Below the pieces are notes generated by a model. The model had not been told where the DNA came from, did no database searches, and saw only the letters and a program-made list of their open reading frames with translations. A stretch of 64,000 bases of DNA from Sipunculus nudus (lineage: Eukaryota > Annelida > Sipuncula > Golfingiida > Sipunculidae), in assembly GCA_026874595.1 (NCBI GenBank), contig CM049313.1, forward strand, positions 54,586,659-54,650,658. The letters run 5' to 3'. This document shows, one piece after another, positions 24,901 through 34,044 of the stretch. Both the position numbers and the translations under genes were made by a program. Positions within the stretch are counted from its first letter, which is position 1, and each line of letters starts with the position of its first letter.

Positions 24901-27900
24901 CTTTTATTCATGTTTTCACACACCATGTCAAGTGTTGTTTACATCTAGCCCACCTAGTAGTACAGCCTTCACTTGCATTATGTAACCCACCCCAGGCAGC
25001 TTACCTTGGCCCAGCTTGGCCACTACTAGCAGGCTTCCCCTCGCCCTGCACTCATCCCCCCCCCCAGCTGGTGCATAAACTAGATGAATGTTATAATTTT
25101 TCTGTATTTTATTTTATTCTTGGACATGCTTCATTTTAGATTTTGTATTGAACCACCAGGGTTACAATGATTAAAGTGTACATTTAATTGTGTCCACAAA
25201 GTGGTGTATTGCTGTGAAAGTCTGGATGTTCATGAGATAAGTAATTCCTTACTTCAGAAGAGTAAAAACTTCACAAGGTGTGAAATTGACTATTAATTCC
25301 AGTAATTAATTAAAACTGGGATAGTAATTAGCACAATGATATTGTTTGTCCCTCATTCAACCAACAGTGTGTATACTTTATTTGAAAAGATGTTTTATTT
25401 TGTCAAATTTACTTTTATTTTATTTTGGTGAATAAAATTAAGCATGTCCTAAAAACTCCAATATGCAAAACTTTTTAATAGTGATTCAAGGAATATTCTT
25501 GTAGATGCCATGTTGTGGCATTATTTTCTTTTAAAATCAGTTAAAACATTTATGATTTAAAAATAATAAAATATGTGTATGCATAATATGACCCAATGTT
25601 TTTTACTCTGTATATATAATGATTGCAACTTTTGCAACAATTCTAATATTTTAACTTATATTTTCAGGTTTTTTAATTAAAAATTTATAAACCTGTAAAT
25701 AAAAAAATGATACAGATAAATACTTCTTAATGGAAAAAGTGGATCTGCTTAAAAAAATAGGATTATATATAAACTTAAATGCATTATTCTCTTGAAAGTG
25801 AAATAAAGGTATTAGTCCATTCTGTCCACTTGCCTGTCCATCTGTAAATTTTCGTATGCAACACAGTATCTCAAAACTTTTACTGTTTTTCTTCATGACA
25901 GTCTTGTCAGAGTATTAGTTTGCAATCATATATTTAGAACTTTACTATAACCAAGTAGGAGGGCCCCTTTCCTCTTAGCTTTTCATATTCTTATATAAAT
26001 GAAAAACATTACAATAGAATATTTCTACATCCACCTTCGTGCTGCCCTCACTTTTCCCTTCTCCAAATCCCATCCCAAAGTCAGCCTCAGTAAGCAAGAA
26101 CAAGATGAATCAGATATATTCATACTTTAATATTTTGTATAACTATTCGTCCATAGGTACCTATGTACATGCCAGAAATTATGTCAATATTGTGTAATAT
26201 GTAGACATAGTGGGCATCACAATAATGTACCTTGTCAAGACTGAAGAGATATTGTGTCATACAGTCACATATTCATAAATCACTACATCAGCATAGTTAA
26301 TCATAACATCATATCTGTCAAATTGAACGCTTGCAGACTACCATACACTTTAGATCCTTCAACAAATAGCCTTATCATCTACTACTGCTTATTACTGCTG
26401 TCATTGCATTCATATTTGCTCAAATATATCACAATTTTCAACCCCTCCTAAATAAATAAAAAATAAACCACTTTATTTGACTCTATTAATCCATCAGTCA
26501 GGTAATTTCATTTATCATTTACTCACATATTACATTACATTCCTTTATAATAGCCCAACATGTACATGATATTCATAAGCTTTATCGACTCGATATAGTA
26601 TCACAGTGGAGAAACATTTATAGTCCAATCACGATCAGCTGAGCGCCGTGACCCATGGGTCCCTTGTTTAATTTTTAAATGACAATTTTTCAGGATGAGA
26701 CTGGGAGTATAACTGAAGAAGTGAAAAGAATGCTGCTACATTATAACAGTATCGTATCCTTTTATTTGTTGGTGTTTGTTAAATAGTTACAAAGTCCATA
26801 CACTCTGAAACTGGTTTATACATACATGATGATACTAGTATATAAATGATGATACCGTAATCCAGTTTACTTGGAAGTAAGTAAGAGTAAACAGTGCTGA
26901 ATGGAAATCTCAATTGATATTGCATGAGATACCAAATTGAATATTATCGTGCCCAGCTGCCAAATGAAGTGTGAGATAGGGACATTCATTAACACAATAA
27001 TAAACAACTGACCCATGGGTCATGACGTTCAGCTGCCTAGCATGACCTGCGACATCATGGGCTGAGATTCACAACTTCCATTCAAATTTTGAAGAACCAA
27101 TATGCCAATTTGTTGAAATTTTATACGAAAACAGAAATATATATCACCTATGTCTGGTTAAAACACAGTGAATTGATGGTCTGAGGAAAATGTATGATAG
27201 TTAAGGTATCCAGAACTATTCCCATAGCTTACTTGATACCTGTCAGTCTCAAAAGGAACACCACAAAGGGCAAATATAAGATCAAAATGTATAGCAAAAA
27301 ATCAAGGAAATCCATGCAGGAGTTATTGAGAAACAGGTGCTTCTGTTTGAATTTTTATTCAATACAAGCCAACTGTACTGCACTTTCATATATGATGATA
27401 ATATTTATTAAGAAATATTTGACCCAACCCTTTGCAAGATTACATTAATATACGTCCGACTGCCTTCACTTTAACAGTTCTTGAGATAATATGATCAAAA
27501 GGAATTTAAAGATGGTTGCCTGGTGGCCATTTTGGACTTCTGACAGGTCCCAAATCAGACAACAACCATTTTCTAAATTGGACCAAAAATTGAAGAAAAA
27601 TTACAGGAACTGCACTGAAAAAAGGATTTCTAAGGTGGCTAACTGGCAGACATAATGGATTTCTGACAAGTCTGACATTTGATATCACACATCCTTCAAT
27701 AAGAGACCAAACTTGGGGCAAATTCTCCAAATGATGTTACAGTAATGAATGTCCAAAACAATTCAAAAGGCATGTTCAGGCGCTCATATCAGATTTACAG
27801 ATATGCAAATATACATTTGCTCACTCTACTTTTCAATGGGGTCAGCAGGGTTGGTAAACTGCAAAACTTGAAAGAAAAGAAATGCAGAAAGCATGACTAA

Positions 27901-30900
27901 GAGTCTTGTAATAAAATAAAGCCATCCTAAATCAAGTACACATCCACATATTATGAGAACAAACACTTGCTTTTATATGTGGTGATTTATATAAAAATGT
28001 TCAGATATCTAGGAAACTAAGTTTATTGCTATGATTCCATAAAATAAACTGCAAAATGTTCCCATCCTCTTATAAATCAGTAGCTAAACTTTAATACTAT
28101 TCTCTCATAGTGTTAATTCCTGGCTGAAGTATTCCAACAACAGTGTTTGTTATGCAGTAAGGAGGTACTTATCATTCAGCCTTATCACTAATAGCCTGAT
28201 ACAAAAGGGAGTCATATGTCACCAGTGTCACTCACAATAACAGCCACATGGTGAGATGTACCAGCTGGAGTGCAAGCTTATATATACAAGAAAAATAGAG
28301 ATGGTCTACAAAATAAGTTGACCTGACCTATGACCTTGGCCTTTTGCCCACATATCAACTGGATTCTTTCTAAATGATGGGTAACTACTAACCAATTACA
28401 TCTGGCCGGGTGTAATTACCTGGCAACCAATGAGTGAATAACTTAGACCTGCAACCTTTAACCTCCTGACCAGCTGACCTCAAAATCAATTAGTTATTTC
28501 TTCATGCAAAAAGAACCATAAATATGAAGTTTGAATCACATTGAGTGATGCATAGATGTGGCATATGTGAAAGACTGAAGGTTTGGGTTGAACAGTTTCA
28601 CTTGAAATATGTTCACAAGCATTTAGAACAATATTGTGACCTTGACCTTTGACCTTTTGAACTCAACTTCAATAGGCTTTTTCCCCTATTGGTAGGTAAG
28701 CCATATATGACAGATGGAAAATATAGATTAAAAGTTTGCCTGAAAATGACTCCACGCAAGAAGAGGGTGCTGTGAACTTGACCTTTGACCTCAAAATCAA
28801 CAGGTCTTTTCCCCTGTTGGCAGAGAAGCGATAACAGTGCTGAAAGGTTTGGAATGAAAGGTCTAGCTTGAAATGTGTCCACAACCTTTTCAAAGAAGTG
28901 GATCCTGTGACCCTGACCTTTGACCTATAGGATTCTTCCCTCACTTAGTAGGTGAGCTATATGTGAAAGATCAAAGAACTGAGATGAAAGGTTTGGCTTA
29001 AAATGCATCCACAGGCTTTTCAAAGAAGTTTGTTCTACAACCTTGACCTTTGACCTTGTGACCTCAAAATAATTATGATTCTTCCCCTGTTGGTAGGTGA
29101 GCTGTATGTGAAAGATGGAAGGTTTGGGATGAAAATTTTGGCTAAAAGAATTATTTCTGGGGGGTGCAAACACACCCCATAACCTTGAGAATATAGGTCG
29201 CAGTGACCTAATTTCAGGTTTGCAAGGAGATCTTTTTAGAACCTCTAAGACTGCATAGTGTTCATGGCCCTAGCCCTTACGGTTACGATTTGTGCCCTGC
29301 TAACTGACGGCCGGACGGACAGACGGAAGGACGACGGACAAAGACCAATCGCTTTAGCCCAGCATGACTGAAAGTCAGCTGAGCCAAAAAAAGGGTTGGA
29401 TTCTAAGGCACTTTTTTCTTCAAAAATCTGTGAAGATGGGGAATTTTTTACTTTATGTTAAATTGTCAATAAAAATTTCATATGATCAGGGACAACATGA
29501 TAATAGCAGCATTTTTTTGCTGAGCAAATACAAGCTGAACATAACAAATTGAAATTTTCTGAAAAATATTTAATTTTTTTAAGAATATCAAGTAGCTAAA
29601 AATCAGTACATTTTAAATGATAAATCAAAATAAAAAATATTGGGGGGGGGGGGGGGTCCTTTGTTTGTTGTGCAACACAGGTTGAGCACCCCTGCTGTCA
29701 CTGTTTTACAGTAATTCTCATATCATGCATCTCTTTAATCCCGTGCTTCCCCCCACACAGCAATATTCATCAAGTGTAATGCAAATAGTATTGTTTGAAT
29801 GTATGAACATGTAAAATTTTAGGCAGATAAGTCAAACCACTAATGAGATATGAGTGATTATAGCCCATGGCAGACAAACAGACGGACGCTGTGTATGATT
29901 AAGAGATACGTGAGATCTATACACATGCAAAATTTCAGGGGGATATGTCAGACCAGTCCTGATATATAAGCCTGAATGTCTGCAGTGTAAACATAAATAT
30001 AGGTAGCGCCACCTGCCACAAAATCCAGAAAGCTGTCCAAGATGTATAAACATGCAAAATTTTAGGCAGATAAGTCACATTATTGCTGAGATATTAATGA
30101 TTTTAGCCCACGGCAGACAAACAGATGGACGCTGTGCAAAAATGGTGGCAGGTGGTGCCACCAATTTTGTGTATGATTAAGAGCTATGTGAGATCTATAA
30201 ACATGCAAAATTTTTGCCCAATCGGTCAAATGGTTCCTGAGATATGAGCTTGGATGTCTGCAGCGTAAATTTGAATGTAGGTGGCGCCACCTGTCATAAA
30301 ACAATAAAGCTGTCTAGGATATATAAACCTACAAAATTTCAGGTTGATAAGTCAAACCACTGCCGAGATATGAGTCTTATATACAACGAAGAGATATATA
30401 CATATGCCTAATTTCAGACTGATATGTCAAACCCCTCCTATGAAATAAGCAGGGACATACACTGTGCAAAAATTACTGTAGGTGGCGCCACCAGTCTTGT
30501 ACACTATAAAGCTACCTGATATGTATATACATACCCAATTTTAGGCTGATGTATCAAATTTCTCTGTAGAAATAAGCAGGTGCATACACTGCAAAAGTCA
30601 ATGTAGGTGGTACCACCTGTGTTGTAAATGAGAATACCATCAAAGACGCACAGACAGGTCAAAATATCAGTCCAATACATCAAAGTTCCCCAGAGTTTGA
30701 TGCACTGGGCTGACAAGGCTTAGGTGAGTAAGGCAGTGGCCCCCGAGTGACCTGTGACAAATTGCTGCCTCAAGCTACTGCACTGAGTGAACTCTTGACC
30801 TGCACCTGGCTAGACTGAGTGAACTTTTGACCTGTACCTGGCTGCACTGAGTGAACTTTTGACCTGTTGCATAATCTGACACAGTTGGCAGTCTGACAAC

Positions 30901-33483
30901 TATAAATAGATTCAGGCTGAACTTTGGTGCCAAATATGATGCAGTGAGCAGTCAAAGCTATAAATAGAATGCAGCTACTGCACTGAGTGAACTCTTGACC
31001 TATACCTGGCTGCACTTCTTCCAATCCTGGCACTGTGCCAAAACTATTTATAGAGCTGACATCATCTTGGCTAATGGCCAACATCAAGGCACTGGCAATC
31101 TGCCAGTGGTAAACCAAATGCTGCCATCTGTACACAAAAGTGGTCCCTACTTGAAATCACTTTGAAATTTATTTTCCCAATACAAAATGCTTTTCAGCTG
31201 ACTTTTTATAAAAAATGAAATCAGGAATATATGTAAAATTATTATGGATGCATACTGAATGCAAAATTAAAATACAGATATACTGTGGTTGGCTTCATTT
31301 TCGCGAGGCTGAAATTTCGCGATTTCTCAATTTTTAATGTTTCGCGAGGGGTTCATTTTCGCGATCTCACCAGAACCTATGTCAAATCTTTGGTAAAGCC
31401 ATACCTGTGTGTATAATAAAATGAGAATAAGTCATGAGTTTGTGATATTCTTCTCATAGAACGATGGGCCCGTACACACAGGTAGTTTAGTTCAAATTTA
31501 AGGGAACATTTTCCCTATATCTGCATGGATGTTACTTATTATAACATTTCTCATTGTTCTAACCTATTCCCATAGAATTATTGGCTACACTTAATAAGAA
31601 GGACATACTCAATTGGCCAATTATTCCCGAGGGTTACATTTTCGCGATTATTTCCCATTCGCGAATATCGCGAAATTAAAACCCTCGCGAACAAAAAGGC
31701 AACCACAGTATCTCATTGATGGCAAATTCTTAATTTATTAAGTATGGATACCAATAATTTATAACCCGCATACAGTTGTCTTTATATAGCCACAGAGAGC
31801 TGAAAATCCATGATTGTAACATTGCCTGGTATGATGAATAACTTAAATCATAAATCTTAATTTTTTTAAAGCTTTTAAAAAAACTTTGTCAATATTAACC
31901 AAAGATAAACTGAAATCTAAATGTCTAGTGGCATGATGTAATAGCTGCTGATAAACTGGTACCAGGCTAGATGTAACGGCATCACACAGCTAACATTTAT
32001 GGTAAAATGACTTAATTCAATCTCCATAATTCTGCCAAAAATCATTCATGTGGAACCATTAATGACAATTATTTGAACAGTCAACAAAGTTCAACCTCCT
32101 GTAACTCGGCCAAAAATCTCCGAACTGGATACATTCGAACAAACTTGAGAAAGATTGTTCCAGGGATCATTTCTGTAAATTATGGACAATTTGGCTGGAC
32201 AGTTTTGGAGAAGAAGATTTTTAAATTTTTTAGCTTTTTCCCCTATAAAATCTAAGAAAATGCATTTAGAAAAAAAATAAACAAAATCCGATATAGTTTT
32301 TTGGATGACTTAATATTTGCAAAAAATTTGGTGATGCTAGCTCCTGCTGTTTTTGAGATAGCTATGGTTAACGTACAGATGACGCACGACACACCACACA
32401 CGCCGCACGACGCCGCACCATCACATAAGCTCATAGGTTCGCTAAAAACACGTATGTGACCATGAGAGGCTCCTGCATCTTTCATGTAGTCCATTAAAGT
32501 GCAAAGTCAAAACAACCACAAGAAATTATACAAATATTCTCCAAATTATTTTAAGCTGAGCCCCATGACCAACAGGTTCCTTGTATGGATTGGCCTAATT
32601 GTGCCCTTGTTTCCCTGTAGCTGCTATTTAGATTTAGTATGTACATTGGTAACAGTGGGCAACAGTATAAATTAGCAGTGTGTCTGTTTATACACACTGT
32701 TTGTAAAGACAACTGAAAAATTTTATCAGATAGGATTGGAGAAACTTTGTTTATAAATTTATAGGGGAAAGTTTCCTCCAAACTTGCAGAAAAACTGAAG
32801 GTACTTTTGTATTTAATTCAGTTCTGTTGATTTCAGTTAATGGTGGGACTTTCGTCAGGGATTACTGCCAGAATGAATTTTTGGCAGTTAATAAGTTTTA
32901 TCATTCTGTATTTGGTATCATCAAAACATTTTATATACATCTCCATACCATCAACTATGGTTCAGCAGCATGCTTTCAAAGACCTTGATTCTTCTAGCTG
33001 TTCTGGCATTTATTATATGAATAATGAACAAGTCATTTTCACTTGTTCTACTCAGATGTCTGGATATTTAGATCAAATACTTGACATTGAGAGGAAAGCA
33101 TTAAAAATCTTACCAGTCAAATAAAGCCATAGAAGCCTGTCCTGTTTCTGGTACTTGTTTAGATGCCATGTGAACAGTGTTTACATTTTGTTACCGGTAG
33201 TTAATTTTATTGGCAGTTTTGATTTTGGCTCAAACACTTGCAGGCTTGTTTATTATTCATGAAATAGACGTCAGAACACCTCTCTGAATCAGGGTCTGCG
33301 AAGGTGTAGTTGGCAGAGACTTGACAGTATGAAGATGGTTATACAAGAGGATAGTAGGGTAGGAACAGTCATTGATCCTTAACTGCTGCTCAGGTCACAT
33401 TGCTGACAAAACAGTTCATCAAATGGGACGAAATCCTCACGCACCTGGAGCAGGATGCACAGCCGAAGAAGACGCTGGATTAA
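9863..33483 (+). CDS. DCTN3: DCTN3, dynactin subunit 3 (p24), complete, seven coding exons
   Basis: Exons: 9863-9958, 19414-19498, 19729-19815, 21381-21464, 22328-22386, 26694-26753 and 33394-33483. The spliced frame is 561 bases: 186 codons plus TAA, the same length as human DCTN3. p24 is the small coiled-coil subunit of the dynactin shoulder, which links p150Glued and dynamitin and so supports cytoplasmic dynein cargo transport. Landmarks: N-terminal MASNKLSSLEARMDILENRVFG (human LQRLQARVEELERWVYG), a central KRFPELEKYLDSEYPE segment (human DLIKYLDPEYIDR), the conserved ILAEEDQI, and the C-terminal TKQFIKWDEILTHLE (human SKQFVQWDELLCQLE). Heptad-like helices run throughout. The start has a good context (aaaATGG) and no in-frame upstream ATG matching the family. 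All splice sites are GT-AG and all phases agree. Introns 1, 5 and 6 are expanded by repeats. Confidence 0.96.
10986..11060 (+). repeat. Possible tRNA-derived SINE head
   Basis: An A-box-like tggtgtaatgg (10993-11003) and a B-box-like ggatcgattca (11038-11048) lie 45 bases apart, the spacing found in tRNA genes. The B box departs from GGTTCGANTCC, and I could not build a convincing cloverleaf, so this would be a decayed SINE at best rather than a working tRNA. Confidence 0.3.
11831..11975 (+). repeat. TAATAG-rich microsatellite 1
   Basis: Imperfect (taatag)n and (taa/tag)n tracts interrupted by short unique spacers such as actattacagcttttcca. The minus strand reads as Ser/Ile/Thr- and Leu-rich open frames, which are artefacts. 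Confidence 0.9.
13736..13882 (+). repeat. TAATAG-rich microsatellite 2
   Basis: A second interrupted (taatag)n array in the same intron, with spacers (atacccctg, aagataaaatgttg) unlike those in the first. The leucine-rich minus-strand frame over it is an artefact. Confidence 0.9.
14895..15045 (+). repeat. Host repeat flanking element A1 (left part)
   Basis: It carries phrases such as attgtaatctggactggcc and tctgggcttgtcca, which recur at 17277-17440 on the other side of element A1. The A1 element therefore appears to sit inside an older tandem repeat. Confidence 0.55.
15046..17276 (+). mobile_element. Element A1: composite AGCTCAGCTGA-headed repeat
   Basis: It starts with agctcagctgact..aagtcatctgagct, a 14-base imperfect hairpin, followed by a TCCGTC-type tract. 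It ends in ggtcagctgagcgtcatgacc and ctgggtcacttgtt. A second copy of the head occurs internally at 16091, so this is two copies joined or nested. Inside, units of about 340 bp repeat the phrases 'ctgttaacagggcacaaatc', 'acctagaatcttct', 'gaagtaccccccagaataa' and 'ggtggcgccacctgtatttttt'. It has no coding capacity. The class (non-autonomous DNA element, perhaps Helitron-like) is undetermined; the hairpin and fixed ends are what I see. Confidence 0.8.
17277..17440 (+). repeat. Host repeat flanking element A1 (right part)
   Basis: It repeats the gattgtaatctagactggc and tctgggctggcc phrases found left of 15046, consistent with insertion of A1 into one pre-existing repeat. Confidence 0.5.
19414..19498 (+). 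CDS. DCTN3: DCTN3 exon 2
   Basis: The acceptor is ttttcag and the donor is AAGAT|gtaagt. It encodes CIDSLATINSQLYAALVNRG and then KADAVLKR, the predicted second helix, and ends one base into a phenylalanine codon. Confidence 0.94.
19729..19815 (+). CDS. DCTN3: DCTN3 exon 3
   Basis: The acceptor is tttgaag and the donor is GCAG|gtgagc. It encodes FPELEKYLDSEYPETLSLPQ and then DAKADIILA. The KYLDxEY block is the clearest match to human p24 (KYLDPEY). Confidence 0.95.
20141..20836 (+). repeat. Repeat C, copy 1
   Basis: About 700 bp of locally GC-rich sequence shared with 36013-36465. It opens with gctctttacacagcgcttta and a hairpin (acagcgctt .. aagcgctgt), continues with gaatacac.gagccaat, gagtgacagctcat and gaacaggccacaggctc, and closes with ttccgctgcctcaggagc. 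Copy 1 has about 240 extra bases in the middle. No reading frame is conserved between the copies. Confidence 0.85.
20850..21290 (+). repeat. GGACTTGGACTC-rich non-autonomous element
   Basis: Both ends are rich in degenerate GGACTTG/GGACTC/GACTTG hexamers, with an AT-rich middle. Such clustered subterminal repeats are typical of hAT-like non-autonomous elements. I could not find convincing terminal inverted repeats or a target duplication, so the class is a guess. Confidence 0.5.
21381..21464 (+). CDS. DCTN3: DCTN3 exon 4
   Basis: The acceptor is ttgcag and the donor is AAAG|gtaggg. It completes ILAEEDQIRKQAEDLEKVQN and runs on to LNTILNSEHIK, a charged helix with heptad spacing. The AEE.. 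block is conserved in human p24. Confidence 0.94.
21465..22327 (+). other. DCTN3 intron 4, nothing recognised
   Basis: AT-rich with no clear repeat. The open frame at 22098-22295 has no family features. Confidence 0.5.
22328..22386 (+). CDS. DCTN3: DCTN3 exon 5
   Basis: The acceptor is ttctag and the donor is CAGCAG|gtaaat. It encodes VVPALSSKFQELSKIQIQQQ, which corresponds to the LQRLAQIHIQQQ helix of human p24; the IQQQ tetrapeptide is shared. Confidence 0.94.
22387..26693 (+). other. DCTN3 intron 5, contains element A2
   Basis: The first 1.1 kb holds nothing recognised. The rest is almost entirely element A2 (23534-26668), which ends 25 bases before exon 6. Confidence 0.75.
23534..26668 (+). 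mobile_element. Element A2: AGCTCAGCTGA-headed repeat, 3.1 kb
   Basis: It begins agctcagctgactataagtc and atctgagct, followed by a cgtcgtccgtccgtctgtctgt tract, and ends gatcagctgagcgccgtgac and ccatgggtcccttgtt. Head and tail match elements A1 and A3, but the interior differs: two long direct repeat units about 679 bp apart start with agatgtcccc.aaatctcct (23688 and 24367). Non-coding. The 3' end lies just before the DCTN3 exon 6 acceptor. Confidence 0.8.
26694..26753 (+). CDS. DCTN3: DCTN3 exon 6
   Basis: The acceptor is tttcag and the donor is ATC|gtatcc; 20 codons, phase 0. It encodes DETGSITEEVKRMLLHYNSI, matching the human ITEESKALLEEYNKT helix. The donor is weaker than the consensus. 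Confidence 0.92.
27007..29388 (-). mobile_element. Element A3: AGCTCAGCTGA-headed repeat in reverse orientation
   Basis: Read on the minus strand, it starts at 29388 with ggctcagctgactttcagtc, followed by a tgtccgtcgtccttccgtctgtccg tract and 'gcagggcacaaatcgtaacc', as in A1. It ends near 27007 with the tail ggcagctgaacgtcatgac then ccatgggtca. The interior carries the TGACCTTTGACC-containing tandem units. Non-coding. Confidence 0.75.
28310..29170 (+). repeat. ~135-bp tandem repeats, each with a DR1-like motif
   Basis: Five to six degenerate units carry 'ttcccctgttggtaggtgagc', 'gtgaaagat.gaaggtttgg' and 'cacaagcttttcaaagaagt'. Four units contain an exact TGACCTTTGACCT at 28643, 28779, 28914 and 29044. 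This is the reverse complement of AGGTCAAAGGTCA, the nuclear-receptor DR1 half-site pair. Whether any receptor binds is unknown. Confidence 0.8.
29386..29660 (+). mobile_element. Short inverted-repeat element D, copy 1
   Basis: It starts gccaaaaaaagggttggattc and 'taaggcacttttttc', includes 'atttcatatgatcagggacaacatgataatag', and ends in a poly-G run (29642-29656). It matches the elements at 36562 and 60137. It abuts the head of element A3. Its right end is not clear. Confidence 0.6.
29816..30715 (+). repeat. Family B tandem array, copy 1
   Basis: Diverged units share 'gcaaaatttcaggtngataagtcaaacca', 'gagatatgag', 'cacggcagacaaacagatggacgctgtgcaaaaatgg', 'ggtggcgccacc' palindromes and 'tgtcataaaa', the same modules as at 47935-49575. 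Several units are rearranged, and no terminal inverted repeats are recognisable, so this is an older copy. Confidence 0.8.
31283..31708 (+). mobile_element. Element E: TA-flanked inverted-repeat element rich in TTCGCGA
   Basis: It is 426 bp, starts CTGTGGTTGGCTTCATTTTC and ends in the inverse CAACCACAG; the two ends match at about 22 of 26 positions. It is flanked on each side by TA (31281-31282 and 31709-31710). Several ttcgcga/tcgcgaa motifs lie near both ends. The TA duplication and terminal repeats suggest a Tc1/mariner-type MITE. Non-coding. Confidence 0.8.
32075..32580 (+). repeat. Dispersed repeat, class unknown
   Basis: Contains 'aacctcctgtaactcggccaaaaatctcc', a CGCACGACGCCGCACCATCACATAAGCTCA-type GC-rich block near 32390-32430, and an element-A-like tail (aagctgagccccatgacc .. 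ttccttg) at about 32551-32583. I see no coding function. Confidence 0.45.
33394..33483 (+). CDS. DCTN3: DCTN3 exon 7, C-terminus and stop
   Basis: The acceptor is gctcag. It encodes VTLLTKQFIKWDEILTHLEQ and then DAQPKKTLD and TAA. The (S/T)KQF..WDE.L..LE signature is diagnostic for the p24 C-terminus. Confidence 0.96.
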   Translation, partial: VTLLTKQFIKWDEILTHLEQDAQPKKTLD

Positions 33484-33938
33484 ACAGATGTATTCCCTAT
33501 TATATAACTGTATCTATATATCTTGAATTGGTGCATACTGTAGTTTGGACCATGTACTATTATTATAAACAAATACGGTTAATGACAGTACAGCAGAAAA
33601 TATATTGCTTAATAGTTCTTGTAGGCCTGTGAGGATATTTAGCAGCAGACTCGTATAGAAGCTGTTAATGACAGATTCTTTCAGGATTTCTTTCTTGTAG
33701 CCAAATATATGAGAAATTCTTTTTTAACAATTTTTTAGCTTGGCATGATCAGCTCTGTCCCAGAAGCAAGCCTTCAATCGAATCAAAATGCCTAAATATA
33801 TAGAGCTTAAAGAGTTCTAGGGTAGTTTTCTATTTCTTCAATTGTTAAACATGGGGAACATAGTCATAATGGCAACAAATAGTGACTTTCCATGTGTGTG
33901 TACATATGTATGTCTAAGAGAGCTGTTGTTTTATCTCC

Positions 33939-33944
33939 AATAAA
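33939..33944 (+). terminator. Probable DCTN3 polyadenylation signal
   Basis: AATAAA lies 456 bases after the DCTN3 stop, in ccaataaaatctgg, with a T-rich stretch (gttcttgttttac) about 30 bases downstream. It is the best-placed signal before the facing ALDH7A1 end. Confidence 0.55.
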
Positions 33945-34030
33945 ATCTGGAAAACACTTCAGCATGAGTTCTTGTTTTACTACATCAGCACACATTCATA
34001 ACAATACATAATATATGATATTTTCACTCC

Positions 34031-34036
34031 TTTATT
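34031..34036 (-). terminator. Possible ALDH7A1 polyadenylation signal
   Basis: TTTATT on the plus strand (AATAAA on the minus strand) lies about 1.8 kb after the ALDH7A1 stop. Other AATAAA-like sites in 34050-35800 would give shorter 3' UTRs, so the choice is uncertain. Confidence 0.35.
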
Positions 34037-34044
34037 AAACACAA

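Larger units (their letters stand above)
26754..33393 (+). other. DCTN3 intron 6 (6.6 kb), repeat-filled
   Basis: From left to right it holds an inverted AGCTCAGCTGA element (27007-29388), a short inverted-repeat element (29386-29660), a family-B tandem array (29816-30715), unclassified short direct repeats ('gagtgaactcttgacctg', about 30780-31020), a CGCGAA element (31283-31708) and a further dispersed repeat (about 32075-32580). The open frame at 32840-33124 is not DCTN3 and not recognisable. Confidence 0.8.

Noticed and set aside
32840-33124. 94-codon open frame before the last DCTN3 exon
   Set aside because: Considered as a DCTN3 exon, but exons 6 and 7 join directly in phase and match the family across the join.
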